Assembly: GCA_963668245.2 (NCBI GenBank)
Contig: OY764195.2
Location: 62,001 to 126,000 of the forward strand
Direction: 5' to 3'
Length of the DNA stretch: 64,000 nucleotides
Source of the DNA: Anoxybacterium sp963668245
GTDB taxonomy: Bacteria > Bacillota > Clostridia > Peptostreptococcales > Anaerovoracaceae
In this document: piece by piece, positions 36,657 through 44,702 of the stretch
Layout: the number at the start of each line of letters is the position of its first letter
How positions within the stretch are numbered: position 1 is the stretch's first letter
Translations under genes and position numbers: made by a program
Notes under the pieces: model-generated
What the model was told of the DNA's origin: nothing
The model's input: the letters and a program-made list of their open reading frames with translations, nothing else
The model's database searches: none

Positions 36657-36697
36657 AAAAAAAATGAAAGGAACCATTGAATTTTCAACGGTTCCTT
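36657..36697 (-). terminator. Rho-independent terminator of ssrA
   Basis: AAGGAACC-type stem (36668-36679 with 36686-36697) directly follows the mature tmRNA end, with eight T residues on the minus strand. Confidence 0.85.
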
Positions 36698-37068
36698 GGT
36701 GAAGGTGAGGAGAGTCGAACTCCTGTCCGAAAGCATTTCCACAAGACTTTCTCCGAGCGCAGCCAATGATTTTTTGTTTCGCCTGCTATAGCGCCCGTTG
36801 GCAGGCTCTATCGTCAGCTATCCTATTAGTCCTCCGTGCTACTAGGAGCTCACACGGAGTTTTCCTGTATAATTGACGCCAGGTTCCTCACCTACAGGTG
36901 AATGAGGGCTGACGACGCACCGCCATTGGCGGTTGCTGACTATGCAGCTAAAGCGTAATTATTGTTATTTTTAGCGTTTATATTTAAACGTGCCCCTTTT
37001 AACGTAGACTAGGCAACTACGGCTCGCTTATCTAGCTTCTACACCCCCGTCGAAACCTTTACACCCCC
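36697..37068 (-). ncRNA. ssrA: tmRNA (transfer-messenger RNA)
   Basis: It is 372 bases long. The 5' end GGGGGTG pairs with the 3' CACCTTC before ACCA in a 7-bp acceptor stem. The 5' part has GGTTTCGACGGGG, and the T-arm is GGAGTTCGACTCTCC. The tag reading frame is GCT AAA AAT AAC AAT AAT TAC GCT TTA GCT GCA TAG, giving AKNNNNYALAA with the usual ALAA degron. It rescues ribosomes stalled on broken mRNA together with SmpB, encoded 154 bases upstream in the same direction. An integrase fragment at its 3' end marks it as an integration site. Confidence 0.97.
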
Positions 37069-37112
37069 ATATGAGAAATCGTGTAATTCCTTCTAACGGA
37101 ACGATTGCTAAT

Positions 37113-37118
37113 ATTATA
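37113..37118 (-). promoter_or_regulatory. Probable -10 box of ssrA
   Basis: TATAAT on the minus strand lies 45 bases before the mature tmRNA 5' end. The -35 region is not clear (TTTCTG at 16 bases). Confidence 0.4.
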
Positions 37119-37221
37119 ATACCATATTTTTTCACAGAAAAACAATAGTCGAAGGTACAATTTAGAATATTTTTTCTAACAGGAATGCTTCATTGTTAGC
37201 TGTAAAATTAAGGTTAACCCA

Positions 37222-37686
37222 TCAGCGGAAATTACGATTTTTGATTTCCTGCTGGATTTTACGTTCAGAATCACGCTTTGCAATATCATCTCTCTTATCG
37301 TAGTTTTTCTTTCCTCGCGCTACTGCCACTTCCATTTTAGCCATTCCCTTTTCATTGATATAGACATTGAGTGGTACTAAGGTCAATCCTTTTTGAGTTG
37401 TGTATCCAATCAATTTTCTAATCTCCTGTTTGTGTAGTAAAAGTTTTCTCGGTCTCAATGGATCTACATTGAATCGATTTCCCTGCTCATAAGGACTAAT
37501 ATGCATGCCATAGACAAGCAGCTCATTACCGTCAATCTTGGCATAACTCTCTTTTACATTGATTTTTCCCTGCCTTAGAGATTTTATCTCTGTGCCAGTG
37601 AGTACAATGCCTGCTTCATATACTTCTTCGATAAAATAATCGTGTCTGGCTTTTTTGTTGTTTGCAATTATTTTTTTCTGTCTCAT
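37222..37686 (-). CDS. smpB: SsrA-binding protein SmpB
   Basis: The protein has 154 residues, the normal length. Family motifs are IANNKKARHDYFIEEVYEAGIVLTGTEIKSLRQGKINVKESYA, and the C-terminal basic tail KRDDIAKRDSERKIQQEIKN enters the ribosomal mRNA channel. It binds tmRNA and delivers it to stalled ribosomes. It is last in a tight run after three signal peptidase genes and just upstream of ssrA. Confidence 0.97.
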   Translation of the reverse strand: MRQKKIIANNKKARHDYFIEEVYEAGIVLTGTEIKSLRQGKINVKESYAKIDGNELLVYGMHISPYEQGNRFNVDPLRPRKLLLHKQEIRKLIGYTTQKGLTLVPLNVYINEKGMAKMEVAVARGKKNYDKRDDIAKRDSERKIQQEIKNRNFR

Positions 37687-37696
37687 CGAATATCAC

Positions 37697-38230
37697 CTAT
37701 TTATTTTCATTGATCATTCCAATCTCATTGAATGGAAATAGTCTTAAATCAACTCTGCCTAAAATGTCAGATACTGGTATTTGTCCTACGCTAGGGTCGC
37801 GACTGTCTAAACTATTTGGACGGTTATCACCCATCACAAATATGTATCCATCCTCTACCGTGGTTGGTTTCATCTGGCCTGGGGTCACACCGCCATAAAC
37901 ATAAGCTTCCTCAAGGGGGTCCCCATTTCGATACACAATGTCATCCTTTACTTCAATTACATCTCCGGCAATTCCAATGATTCGTTTAATCAAATCTTTT
38001 GCTTCCCCATCTTCTGTATAGATATGTGCTTTAAACACGACGATGTCTCCATGGGATGGTTCACCTGCAAGATAAGGAATTTTATTGACTATCAAATAGT
38101 TGTTTGGTTCAATGGTAGGATACATAGAATACCCTTTGACCAAAGTTGGTTTGATAAAGGTGGTAATAACCAATGCGATAATCAATGCAATGACAATGGT
38201 TTTTGCAAATTCAAAGATGGTCTTTTTCAT
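37697..38230 (-). CDS. lepB: Signal peptidase I (first of three; active-site residues present)
   Basis: The protein has 177 residues. One N-terminal membrane anchor (about 8-27) is followed by the catalytic Ser35 in KGYSMYPTI and the general-base Lys82 in IKRIIGIAGD. The conserved box MGDNRPNSLDSRDPSVG follows. It removes signal peptides outside the membrane. The gene is 10 bases before smpB and 29 bases after the second signal peptidase gene. Confidence 0.95.
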   Translation of the reverse strand: MKKTIFEFAKTIVIALIIALVITTFIKPTLVKGYSMYPTIEPNNYLIVNKIPYLAGEPSHGDIVVFKAHIYTEDGEAKDLIKRIIGIAGDVIEVKDDIVYRNGDPLEEAYVYGGVTPGQMKPTTVEDGYIFVMGDNRPNSLDSRDPSVGQIPVSDILGRVDLRLFPFNEIGMINENK

Positions 38231-38259
38231 CCGTTCCCATCTCCCTTCATTCTGTGTCC

Positions 38260-38793
38260 TTAAAACAATCCAATTTCGTTAAACGGATAAAGTCTAATGA
38301 TTGCTTTTCCATAAACGGAAGAGACTTTTACGAATCCCACACTAGGATCTCGACTATCTATACTGTTTAGTCGATTGTCTCCCATGACAAAAAGGCTATC
38401 ATCTGGTATTATTTCATCATCAATGGTACCTGAGGTATAATGATCCAAGGTATACGGTTCCTCCAGTGCCTCCCCGTTAAGATATACGGTACCTTCATGA
38501 ATGGCGATGGTATCTCCTGGAAGACCAATGACTCTTTTAATTAACAGTTTTTCATCTCCCGTTTGTGTCTTTAAATTGGTATGAAAAACAATGATGTCAC
38601 CTTGTTTTGGTTCACCAAAGCGATAGGCTTGCTTACTTAAAAGCAGAAAATTGTATTCCTGCAAGGTTGGCATCATAGAGGTTTCCTTTACAAAGGTTGG
38701 TTTTATAAACTGCAAGATTAACATTGCAATAATAACTGCAATCAAAATATCTTTGATCCAAGCTTTTAATTCTATCATATTAAACTTATTCAT
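38260..38793 (-). CDS. lepB: Signal peptidase I (second of three; active-site residues present)
   Basis: The protein has 177 residues. The membrane anchor is about residues 15-33, the catalytic Ser39 lies in KETSMMPTL, and Lys86 lies in IKRVIGLPGD. The MGDNRLNSIDSRDPSVG box is present. The end (LYPFNEIGLF) resembles that of the downstream paralogue (LFPFNEIGMI), so these two are the closer pair and probably arose by tandem duplication. The ribosome binding site is a weak GAGAAAAG. Confidence 0.95.
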   Translation of the reverse strand: MNKFNMIELKAWIKDILIAVIIAMLILQFIKPTFVKETSMMPTLQEYNFLLLSKQAYRFGEPKQGDIIVFHTNLKTQTGDEKLLIKRVIGLPGDTIAIHEGTVYLNGEALEEPYTLDHYTSGTIDDEIIPDDSLFVMGDNRLNSIDSRDPSVGFVKVSSVYGKAIIRLYPFNEIGLF

Positions 38794-38815
38794 CTTTTCT
38801 CTTTTCTCTCTTCTC

Positions 38816-39358
38816 TCACTTTATTGTTCCAAATTTGTCTAGGGGCCAAAGTGCTATCATACAACTGCCTCGTATGGATTTTAAGCTCAAAGTACCTACT
38901 CGCTCATCCCTGCTATCAATGCTATCTTCTCGATTGTCACCAAGTACAAATACTTGATCCTCTCCGACTTTGAGTTCTGCCATATCATCAATCATGGTAC
39001 CTGTTGCATATTCTTCTATCAATGCTTCCCCATTTCGATATACCCTTCCATCCTTTATCTCAATCGTATCACCAGGTAATCCAATCACTCTTCGAATTCG
39101 ATTGTCTCCTTTTTCTCCTTCGTCAATGAAGTCATCTCTAAAAGCCACAACTTGTTGAAACTCTGGAGTACCTCTCACAGGAGAATACGTATGGTTTGCT
39201 ACAATAATCAATTCTCCTTCTTGAATCGATGGATTCATTGCCGCTCCATCTGATATGATTGGTCTTACAAACATGGTTACAAGCCAAGCAAGTACAACAG
39301 GGTAAATATAGATTCGATATCTTTCGCGAAGCGTTTTAGTATCTTGTTGTTGTGCCAT
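38816..39358 (-). CDS. Signal peptidase I-like protein lacking catalytic Ser and Lys (third of three)
   Basis: The protein has 180 residues with the full fold markers: N-terminal anchor (about 16-31), RVIGLPGDTI, and LGDNREDSIDSRDERVG. The nucleophile position reads DGAAMNPS (Ala40 where its paralogues have Ser), and the base position reads IRRVIG (Arg89 where they have Lys). The Ala codon GCA is clear at 39241-39239. The open frame, strong ribosome site (GAAGGAG) and conserved remainder argue against a simple pseudogene. It may be a pseudoenzyme that binds substrate or the other two peptidases. It sits between the pseudouridine synthase gene and lepB. Confidence 0.9.
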   Translation of the reverse strand: MAQQQDTKTLRERYRIYIYPVVLAWLVTMFVRPIISDGAAMNPSIQEGELIIVANHTYSPVRGTPEFQQVVAFRDDFIDEGEKGDNRIRRVIGLPGDTIEIKDGRVYRNGEALIEEYATGTMIDDMAELKVGEDQVFVLGDNREDSIDSRDERVGTLSLKSIRGSCMIALWPLDKFGTIK

Positions 39359-39362
39359 CTGT

Positions 39363-40346
39363 TTACTCCTTCAGTGTGATTCCGAACAAATAACTTCTAA
39401 CGGTTTCAAAATTTGCAGGCAGGTCAGATTTTACTTCCAAACCGTTCAGATATTCTAGTGGTGTAACACCATCATCAAAACAAAGACGGTAGGCATGAAG
39501 AAGCTGTGTTGAAATTTGAAACTTCTTTTCTAACGCTTGCTTTTGATACTTGGGTGCATATTTCACATCCCCTACAATTGGGTATCCGGCTTTTGCAAGA
39601 TGCGCCCGAATCTGATGGGTACGCCCAGTGACAAGTTCGACCTGAACCAAAGTGTATCCTTTCCCAATTGCAAGTGGTTTTGCAATGGTTTCCATGACCT
39701 TCCCCTCCTCCTGATCAAGAGAAAGGACCTTTACCGTATTCGTGCTCTGGTCTTTTTCCATTCGATCTTTCAGTTGAAGGTCTTTTTTTAATTCACCATG
39801 AACAATAGTTAAGTAATACTTTCTTACGTATCCTCGTTCACGAATCATCTGATTCAAACTCTGCAAGGCTCGATTGTTTTTACCGAAAATAACAAGCCCT
39901 GTCGTATTGCGGTCCAAACGATTGACTGGGGATGGTACAAAAGTCTTTTCCACTCTCGGAGAATAAGCTTTGGTCTCAGTGAGATATCCAATGACTTGAT
40001 TTGCCAGTGTATTTTTCTTTTCATTTTTATCCCCATGAACTAAAAGTCCAAATGGCTTTTCCACAATCATCAGATTTTCATCTTCAAATGCAATTTTAAA
40101 CTGCCGTTTGGCTCTCTCATCTCGCTTTTTTTCTCTAAGCTTTGCTTCTTCCTCATCTGATATATATATGGTCAGCTCATCTCCTGATTCTAAAAAAGCA
40201 TCCACAGCAACACGCTTTCCATTTACCTTAACGTCCTTTCGAATCATCTTATAGATGAAGCTCAAGGAAGCGCGCTGAAAATACTTTTTCAAAAATCTGT
40301 CCAGCCTCTGATTGTCCTCATTTTCGGATATGATTATCTTTATCAT
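39363..40346 (-). CDS. RluA-family ribosomal pseudouridine synthase
   Basis: The protein has 327 residues. An S4 RNA-binding domain occupies residues about 10-60 (QRLDRFLKKYFQRASLSFIYKMIRKDVKVNGKRV). The catalytic domain has VNRLDRNTTGLVIF, with the catalytic Asp after RL, plus RTHQIRAHLAKAGYPIVGD. It converts uridine to pseudouridine in 23S rRNA; RluC or RluD specificity cannot be separated by eye. It is first of the run with the signal peptidases and smpB, only five bases from the third signal peptidase gene. Confidence 0.93.
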   Translation of the reverse strand: MIKIIISENEDNQRLDRFLKKYFQRASLSFIYKMIRKDVKVNGKRVAVDAFLESGDELTIYISDEEEAKLREKKRDERAKRQFKIAFEDENLMIVEKPFGLLVHGDKNEKKNTLANQVIGYLTETKAYSPRVEKTFVPSPVNRLDRNTTGLVIFGKNNRALQSLNQMIRERGYVRKYYLTIVHGELKKDLQLKDRMEKDQSTNTVKVLSLDQEEGKVMETIAKPLAIGKGYTLVQVELVTGRTHQIRAHLAKAGYPIVGDVKYAPKYQKQALEKKFQISTQLLHAYRLCFDDGVTPLEYLNGLEVKSDLPANFETVRSYLFGITLKE

Positions 40347-40526
40347 CCGTCACCTTCTATTTCAAAATTTTTTTAACCAAATTAGATTATACAACAGAAA
40401 AGCATTGAAATATACCATGTAAAGAAAACTTAATAAATATTCCCCTTTTTTCATTTGTGATTCAAGGTCAATTATGATAAATTATTATTTGTAATATGAA
40501 CGTAACGCATTCAGGGGGAATTCAAC

Positions 40527-41054
40527 ATGAAAAAAATGAAAGACGTATTTTACGACTATAACGATATTTTGGTTGCATTGATTATTGTACTCATTGCAAT
40601 CGGCACCATTATGGGAAATATCAACTCCATATTGGAGTACCCATCGGTACTAGCGGCGCAAGCTCAATTGCCAGAAGAAAAGGTACCCACCGTATATTCC
40701 GAACAGCCATCCGATGATCAGCGGGATACAACTGAGGAAGATCAATCCCAATCCAATTTATCTGGTGAAGCTATCGATGCAAATAGTTCTGATTCTGGTT
40801 CTAGCGGCACCGAAAATATTGATTCATCTTCAAACACTTCGGAAAAACCAAATGAATACTCTGTATATATCAACACTGGTTCTACAGGAGCACAAATTGC
40901 AGACATCCTTGTAAAACTTGATTTGTTTCAGGATAGAGCAGAATTCAATGCAGCTGTGACTGCCGCTGGGGCAGAAGGGAAATTGCGTGCGGGAAACTTT
41001 ATTATCCCGTCTGATGCAACTCCTTCCGAGGTCATCGCCATATTGACAAAGTAA
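40527..41054 (+). CDS. Short membrane protein with MltG-like N-terminal domain
   Basis: The protein has 175 residues. A membrane segment (about residues 12-35) is followed by a Ser/Asp/Glu-rich linker (about 50-108). A C-terminal 65-residue domain (INTGSTGAQIADILVKLDLFQDRAEFNAAV, then LRAGNFIIPSDATPSEVIAILT) matches the LysM-like lobe of the endolytic transglycosylase MltG. The catalytic part of MltG is absent, so it probably binds rather than cuts peptidoglycan. GGGGG precedes the ATG, and a terminator follows at 41116. Confidence 0.75.
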   Translation: MKKMKDVFYDYNDILVALIIVLIAIGTIMGNINSILEYPSVLAAQAQLPEEKVPTVYSEQPSDDQRDTTEEDQSQSNLSGEAIDANSSDSGSSGTENIDSSSNTSEKPNEYSVYINTGSTGAQIADILVKLDLFQDRAEFNAAVTAAGAEGKLRAGNFIIPSDATPSEVIAILTK

Positions 41055-41115
41055 ACTATAAATCACATGGAGTATGATATTTTAAAGAAATCATAAGCGA
41101 TCACGATATTTTATG

Positions 41116-41145
41116 ACCAGATTAGGGTTCCTAGTCTGGTTTTTG
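41116..41145 (+). terminator. Rho-independent terminator
   Basis: ACCAGATTAGG (41116-41126) pairs with CCTAGTCTGGT (41130-41140) with one G-T pair and a three-base loop. TTTT follows. It ends the MltG-like gene. Confidence 0.82.
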
Positions 41146-41254
41146 ATTCTTTGAAACTATGAAACTACCAATGAGTATACCAGAAAGTAATTATCATCAT
41201 CATAACCAACAGTAAACCAAAGTTATCCACGATTTTTTAAAAGATGATAAAAAG

Positions 41255-41343
41255 TTGACAAAAATATAAAAAAAACATATGCATTCTTTCCCATTTGTTG
41301 TATAATGTGATTGACTGATTAAAGAAATGATTTCGGGTATAAT
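41255..41343 (+). promoter_or_regulatory. Candidate promoter region of fba
   Basis: The 351-base gap 41055-41405 holds the terminator above and this AT-rich stretch. It has TTGACA at 41255-41260 and two TATAAT boxes at 41301-41306 and 41338-41343. No pair has ideal spacing, so the exact start is undecided. Confidence 0.35.
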
Positions 41344-41405
41344 AGTATAAGCGATTCATTTCATTTATATAAAATTAACAGAGTAATAATTAGGAGGGAT
41401 TTATT

Positions 41406-42335
41406 ATGGCATTGGTAACATCAAAAGAAATGTTTGCAAAAGCATTAAAAAGTGACTACGCTGTAGGCGCATTTAATGTAAACAATATGGAAATTATCCA
41501 GGGTATTGTTGATGCAGCAACAGTAGAAAACGCTCCTCTGATTCTTCAGGTTTCCGCTGGAGCAAGAAAGTATGCGAAACCAACGTACCTATTAAAGCTT
41601 GTCGAAGCTGCAGTAGAAGATTCTGGTTTAGATATCGTATTGCACCTTGACCATGGTGAAGATTTTGAAATCTGCAAAAAATGTATTGATGATGGATTCA
41701 CATCTGTAATGATTGATGGTTCTAAACATGCTTTTGAAGAAAATATTGCTTTGACCAAACAGGTAGTTGAATATGCTCATGCACACGGGGTTGTAGTTGA
41801 AGCTGAACTTGGAAAATTAGCTGGTGTTGAAGATGACATCAAGGTGGATGCACGTTCCGCTACGTTTACAGATCCTGATGAGGCAGCAGAATTCGTTCAA
41901 AAAACTGGCGTTGATTCTCTTGCGATTGCAATTGGTACAAGCCACGGTGCATATAAATTTAAAGGTGACCCTTATCTTGATTTTGAAAGACTGCAAAAAA
42001 TCCAGAATCTTGTTCCTGGCACACCATTGGTACTTCATGGAGCTTCCACAGTACTTCCTGAGTTTGTAGCTCTTTGCAATCAATATGGTGGAAACATCCC
42101 AGGAGCACAAGGCGTTCCGGAAGATATGATTCGTACAGCTGCTAAATACGGCGTATGTAAAGTAAATATTGATACAGATTTAAGACTTGCTATGACTGCT
42201 GAAATCAGAAAGATTTTTGTTGAAAACCCAGCTGAATTTGATCCTAGAAAGTATCTTGGACCTGCTAGAGATGCAATCCAAAAAATGGTACAACATAAGA
42301 TTAAAAACGTACTTGGCGCAAGCAACCACAGATAA
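41406..42335 (+). CDS. fba: Class II fructose-bisphosphate aldolase
   Basis: The protein has 309 residues. Zinc ligands and active-site motifs are VLHLDHGEDFE, VEAELGKLAG, IGTSHGAYKF and LVLHGASTV, all typical of class IIB enzymes. It cleaves fructose 1,6-bisphosphate into dihydroxyacetone phosphate and glyceraldehyde 3-phosphate. AGGAGG precedes the ATG. It is transcribed alone, with terminators on both sides. Its codon use is biased toward preferred codons, as expected for a highly expressed glycolytic gene. Confidence 0.96.
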   Translation: MALVTSKEMFAKALKSDYAVGAFNVNNMEIIQGIVDAATVENAPLILQVSAGARKYAKPTYLLKLVEAAVEDSGLDIVLHLDHGEDFEICKKCIDDGFTSVMIDGSKHAFEENIALTKQVVEYAHAHGVVVEAELGKLAGVEDDIKVDARSATFTDPDEAAEFVQKTGVDSLAIAIGTSHGAYKFKGDPYLDFERLQKIQNLVPGTPLVLHGASTVLPEFVALCNQYGGNIPGAQGVPEDMIRTAAKYGVCKVNIDTDLRLAMTAEIRKIFVENPAEFDPRKYLGPARDAIQKMVQHKIKNVLGASNHR

Positions 42336-42367
42336 GCAAAATTGCAAATAAGTTCATTTGTTCTCAT

Positions 42368-42405
42368 AAAGAAAAAGCAGAGCCTTTGTGCTCCGCTTTT
42401 TCTTT
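42368..42405 (+). terminator. Terminator after fba, possibly bidirectional
   Basis: GAAAAAGC (42371-42378) pairs with GCTTTTTC (42395-42402), and GAGC with GCTC inside, with T tracts on both strands. It lies between convergent fba and ilvN. Confidence 0.82.
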
Positions 42406-42501
42406 TATTCATCTTTTCTTTGATTTGCCACACTCTCGTTTTTGTTACTAATTACTCAAGGTTTTTGATGCATCATCATAAAAATTATGATTCAAAAGAA
42501 A

Positions 42502-42987
42502 CTATACGATTTCAGCACCCTTTTGTAATGCAATTGTTCCCGTTCTTGCAACTTCAACAATGTTGTAGTGAGAAAGAAGCTCAATCAGAAGATCAATTTT
42601 TTCAGGCTTGTCACTCATTTCTACTGTCAAAGTTGTATGAGAAATATCAACAATTTCCCCTTGCATAATCTTTACGATATCAATAATCTCGCCTCGCTGT
42701 GCAACGGACATTTTCACCTTCACCAAAACTAACTCTCTTCGTGTAATCTCGCCTTCTTCTAATTTTCTTACTTTAATTACGTCAATTTGCTTGTTTAATT
42801 GCTTTGTGACTTGCTCTGCAATATAGTCGTCTCCATCCACAAGAAGTGTAATACGCGATACATTTTTATCCTCTGTTGTGCCCACAGCCAAGCTGTCAAT
42901 ATTAAATCCTCTTCTGGCAAACAAACCGGATATTCTGGCAAGAACACCAGCTTTATTTTCTACCAATACTGAAATTGTATGTTTCAT
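42502..42987 (-). CDS. ilvN: Acetolactate synthase small (regulatory) subunit
   Basis: The protein has 161 residues. The ACT domain starts ISVLVENKAGVLARISGLFARRGFNIDSLAVG, the classic IlvN/IlvH signature. It gives the synthase full activity and valine feedback inhibition. GGGAGAGG lies upstream of the ATG. It is 71 bases downstream of ilvB and last in the operon. Confidence 0.95.
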   Translation of the reverse strand: MKHTISVLVENKAGVLARISGLFARRGFNIDSLAVGTTEDKNVSRITLLVDGDDYIAEQVTKQLNKQIDVIKVRKLEEGEITRRELVLVKVKMSVAQRGEIIDIVKIMQGEIVDISHTTLTVEMSDKPEKIDLLIELLSHYNIVEVARTGTIALQKGAEIV

Positions 42988-43058
42988 ATGCTTTACCTCT
43001 CCCTTTTACCATATTCCGGTATGATTCGTTTTGATTTTGTATTCAATGAGCCATCAAT

Positions 43059-44675
43059 TTACATGGAAGGTTCATTTTCGTCAACCATGCACTCCAATAA
43101 GAAGGTTCCCTTGCTTTCTATTAATTCTTTAATTGCTTCATCCGATTCATCCATCGTGCTGATTCTGCGAGATGGAATTCCGTAAGCGGCGGCAATACTC
43201 TGTATATTTGGACTGCCAGTTAAATCAACCGCCATTTCAAATCCTTTATTTGCCTTTTTCTGAAGTTCTTTTACAAGCCCTAGCTTATTGTTCGTCATAA
43301 CGATAATTTTAACATCTACTTGATGTTGACAAATGGTTGCCAGCTCCATCATCTGCATCTGGAAAGATCCATCTCCACAAACCGCAACAACCGTTTGATT
43401 TGGAGAAGCCATTTTTGCACCTATGGCAGCTGGAATGGAATACCCCATTGTTCCCATGCCCCCAGATGTTAAAAATCTACCGGTTCGTACTTCACAATTC
43501 GCTGCTGACCAAATCTGATTTTGACCGACATCTGCGCAATAAATATGGTCATCCGGCAAGGTCCTTGACAATTGATTTACAAATGCCTTTGGATTAATGC
43601 CATTTTTCCTCGGCTCATAATCCAGAACAATTTTTTCTTTTTTCTCTTTCAATTGAGCTGGCCACTCATTACTCTTTCGATTTGGCTCTGTGGCAAGGAT
43701 TTGAGTCATTATCTCTTTTGCATCTCCAACGACTGGGATAAAAGTGCTTAAATTTTTCCCAATCTCTGCCGGATCAATATCAATATGAACGATTTTTGTA
43801 TGCTTATTTACATTATCAGGGAGTAACACAGCACGGTCTGATACACGAGCACCAACAATAATCAATAAATCAGAACTTGAAATTCCCTGATTTGCAACAG
43901 ATTTACCGTGCATTCCCAGCATACCCATATATAAAGGATGTGCTGTAGGAACGGCACCAATACCCATCATCGTGGAAACCACAGGTATATTCAGTGTCTC
44001 AACAAAATGAACCAATGTCTCTTGCGCCTCCGAGGCAAAGATGCCCCCACCAGCACAGATAATTGGTCTTTCTGCATTTTGGATTGCTCGAAAAACTCGT
44101 TTGATCTGCCCCGCATGCCCCTTAATGGTCGGTTTATATCCCCGCAAATCAACTTCTTCTGGTATTGAGAAATTCAACTTTTGTTGTTGTACATTGACTG
44201 GAATGTCAATCAATACAGGTCCTGGTCTTCCAGTCGATGCAATATGAAATGCTTCTCTAAAAATCCTTGGAATGTCTACAACATCCTTTACAAGGTAAGA
44301 GTATTTTGTAAAAGGTTCTGCCGCGCCAGTCATATCGGCTTCTTGAAACACATCTCTTCCAAGTAGCTCGCTGGATACTTGACCAGTAATTGCAATCAGC
44401 GGCACGCTGTCCATATATGCAGTAGCCAAGGCGGTAATCAAGTTGGTAGCTCCCGGACCAGAAGTAGTCAAACATACACCTGGTCTTTTTTTGATTCTTG
44501 CATACCCACTTGCCTCGTGGCCAGCATGCTGTTCATGACGAACAAGCACATGCTGAATATTAGAAACTCTTAATTTATCGTATAATGGGTAAACGGTAGC
44601 TCCAGGATATCCAAAGATCATGTCTACACCTTCATGCTCCAAGCATCTTACGATTGCTTCAGCTCCTGTAATCAT
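43059..44675 (-). CDS. ilvB: Acetolactate synthase large (catalytic) subunit
   Basis: The protein has 538 residues. It has the thiamine diphosphate-dependent fold: VRHEQHAGHEASGYAR with the catalytic Glu, the FAD-binding middle domain, and the ThDP motif GDGSFQMQMMELATICQHQVDVKIIVMTNN. It condenses two pyruvate to acetolactate (valine/leucine) or pyruvate with 2-oxobutyrate (isoleucine). AGGAG precedes the ATG. It is shorter than the E. coli enzyme, as usual in Clostridia. Co-transcription with ilvE and ilvN marks it as the biosynthetic form. Confidence 0.95.
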   Translation of the reverse strand: MITGAEAIVRCLEHEGVDMIFGYPGATVYPLYDKLRVSNIQHVLVRHEQHAGHEASGYARIKKRPGVCLTTSGPGATNLITALATAYMDSVPLIAITGQVSSELLGRDVFQEADMTGAAEPFTKYSYLVKDVVDIPRIFREAFHIASTGRPGPVLIDIPVNVQQQKLNFSIPEEVDLRGYKPTIKGHAGQIKRVFRAIQNAERPIICAGGGIFASEAQETLVHFVETLNIPVVSTMMGIGAVPTAHPLYMGMLGMHGKSVANQGISSSDLLIIVGARVSDRAVLLPDNVNKHTKIVHIDIDPAEIGKNLSTFIPVVGDAKEIMTQILATEPNRKSNEWPAQLKEKKEKIVLDYEPRKNGINPKAFVNQLSRTLPDDHIYCADVGQNQIWSAANCEVRTGRFLTSGGMGTMGYSIPAAIGAKMASPNQTVVAVCGDGSFQMQMMELATICQHQVDVKIIVMTNNKLGLVKELQKKANKGFEMAVDLTGSPNIQSIAAAYGIPSRRISTMDESDEAIKELIESKGTFLLECMVDENEPSM

Positions 44676-44702
44676 AACTATACTCCTATTTTATTCTATC
44701 AG

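Noticed and set aside
28769..36696. Second copy of the ssrA 3' end marking the far side of an island
   Set aside because: Reading leftwards by eye I found no repeat of the GGAGAGTCGAACTCC region; the boundary is undetermined.
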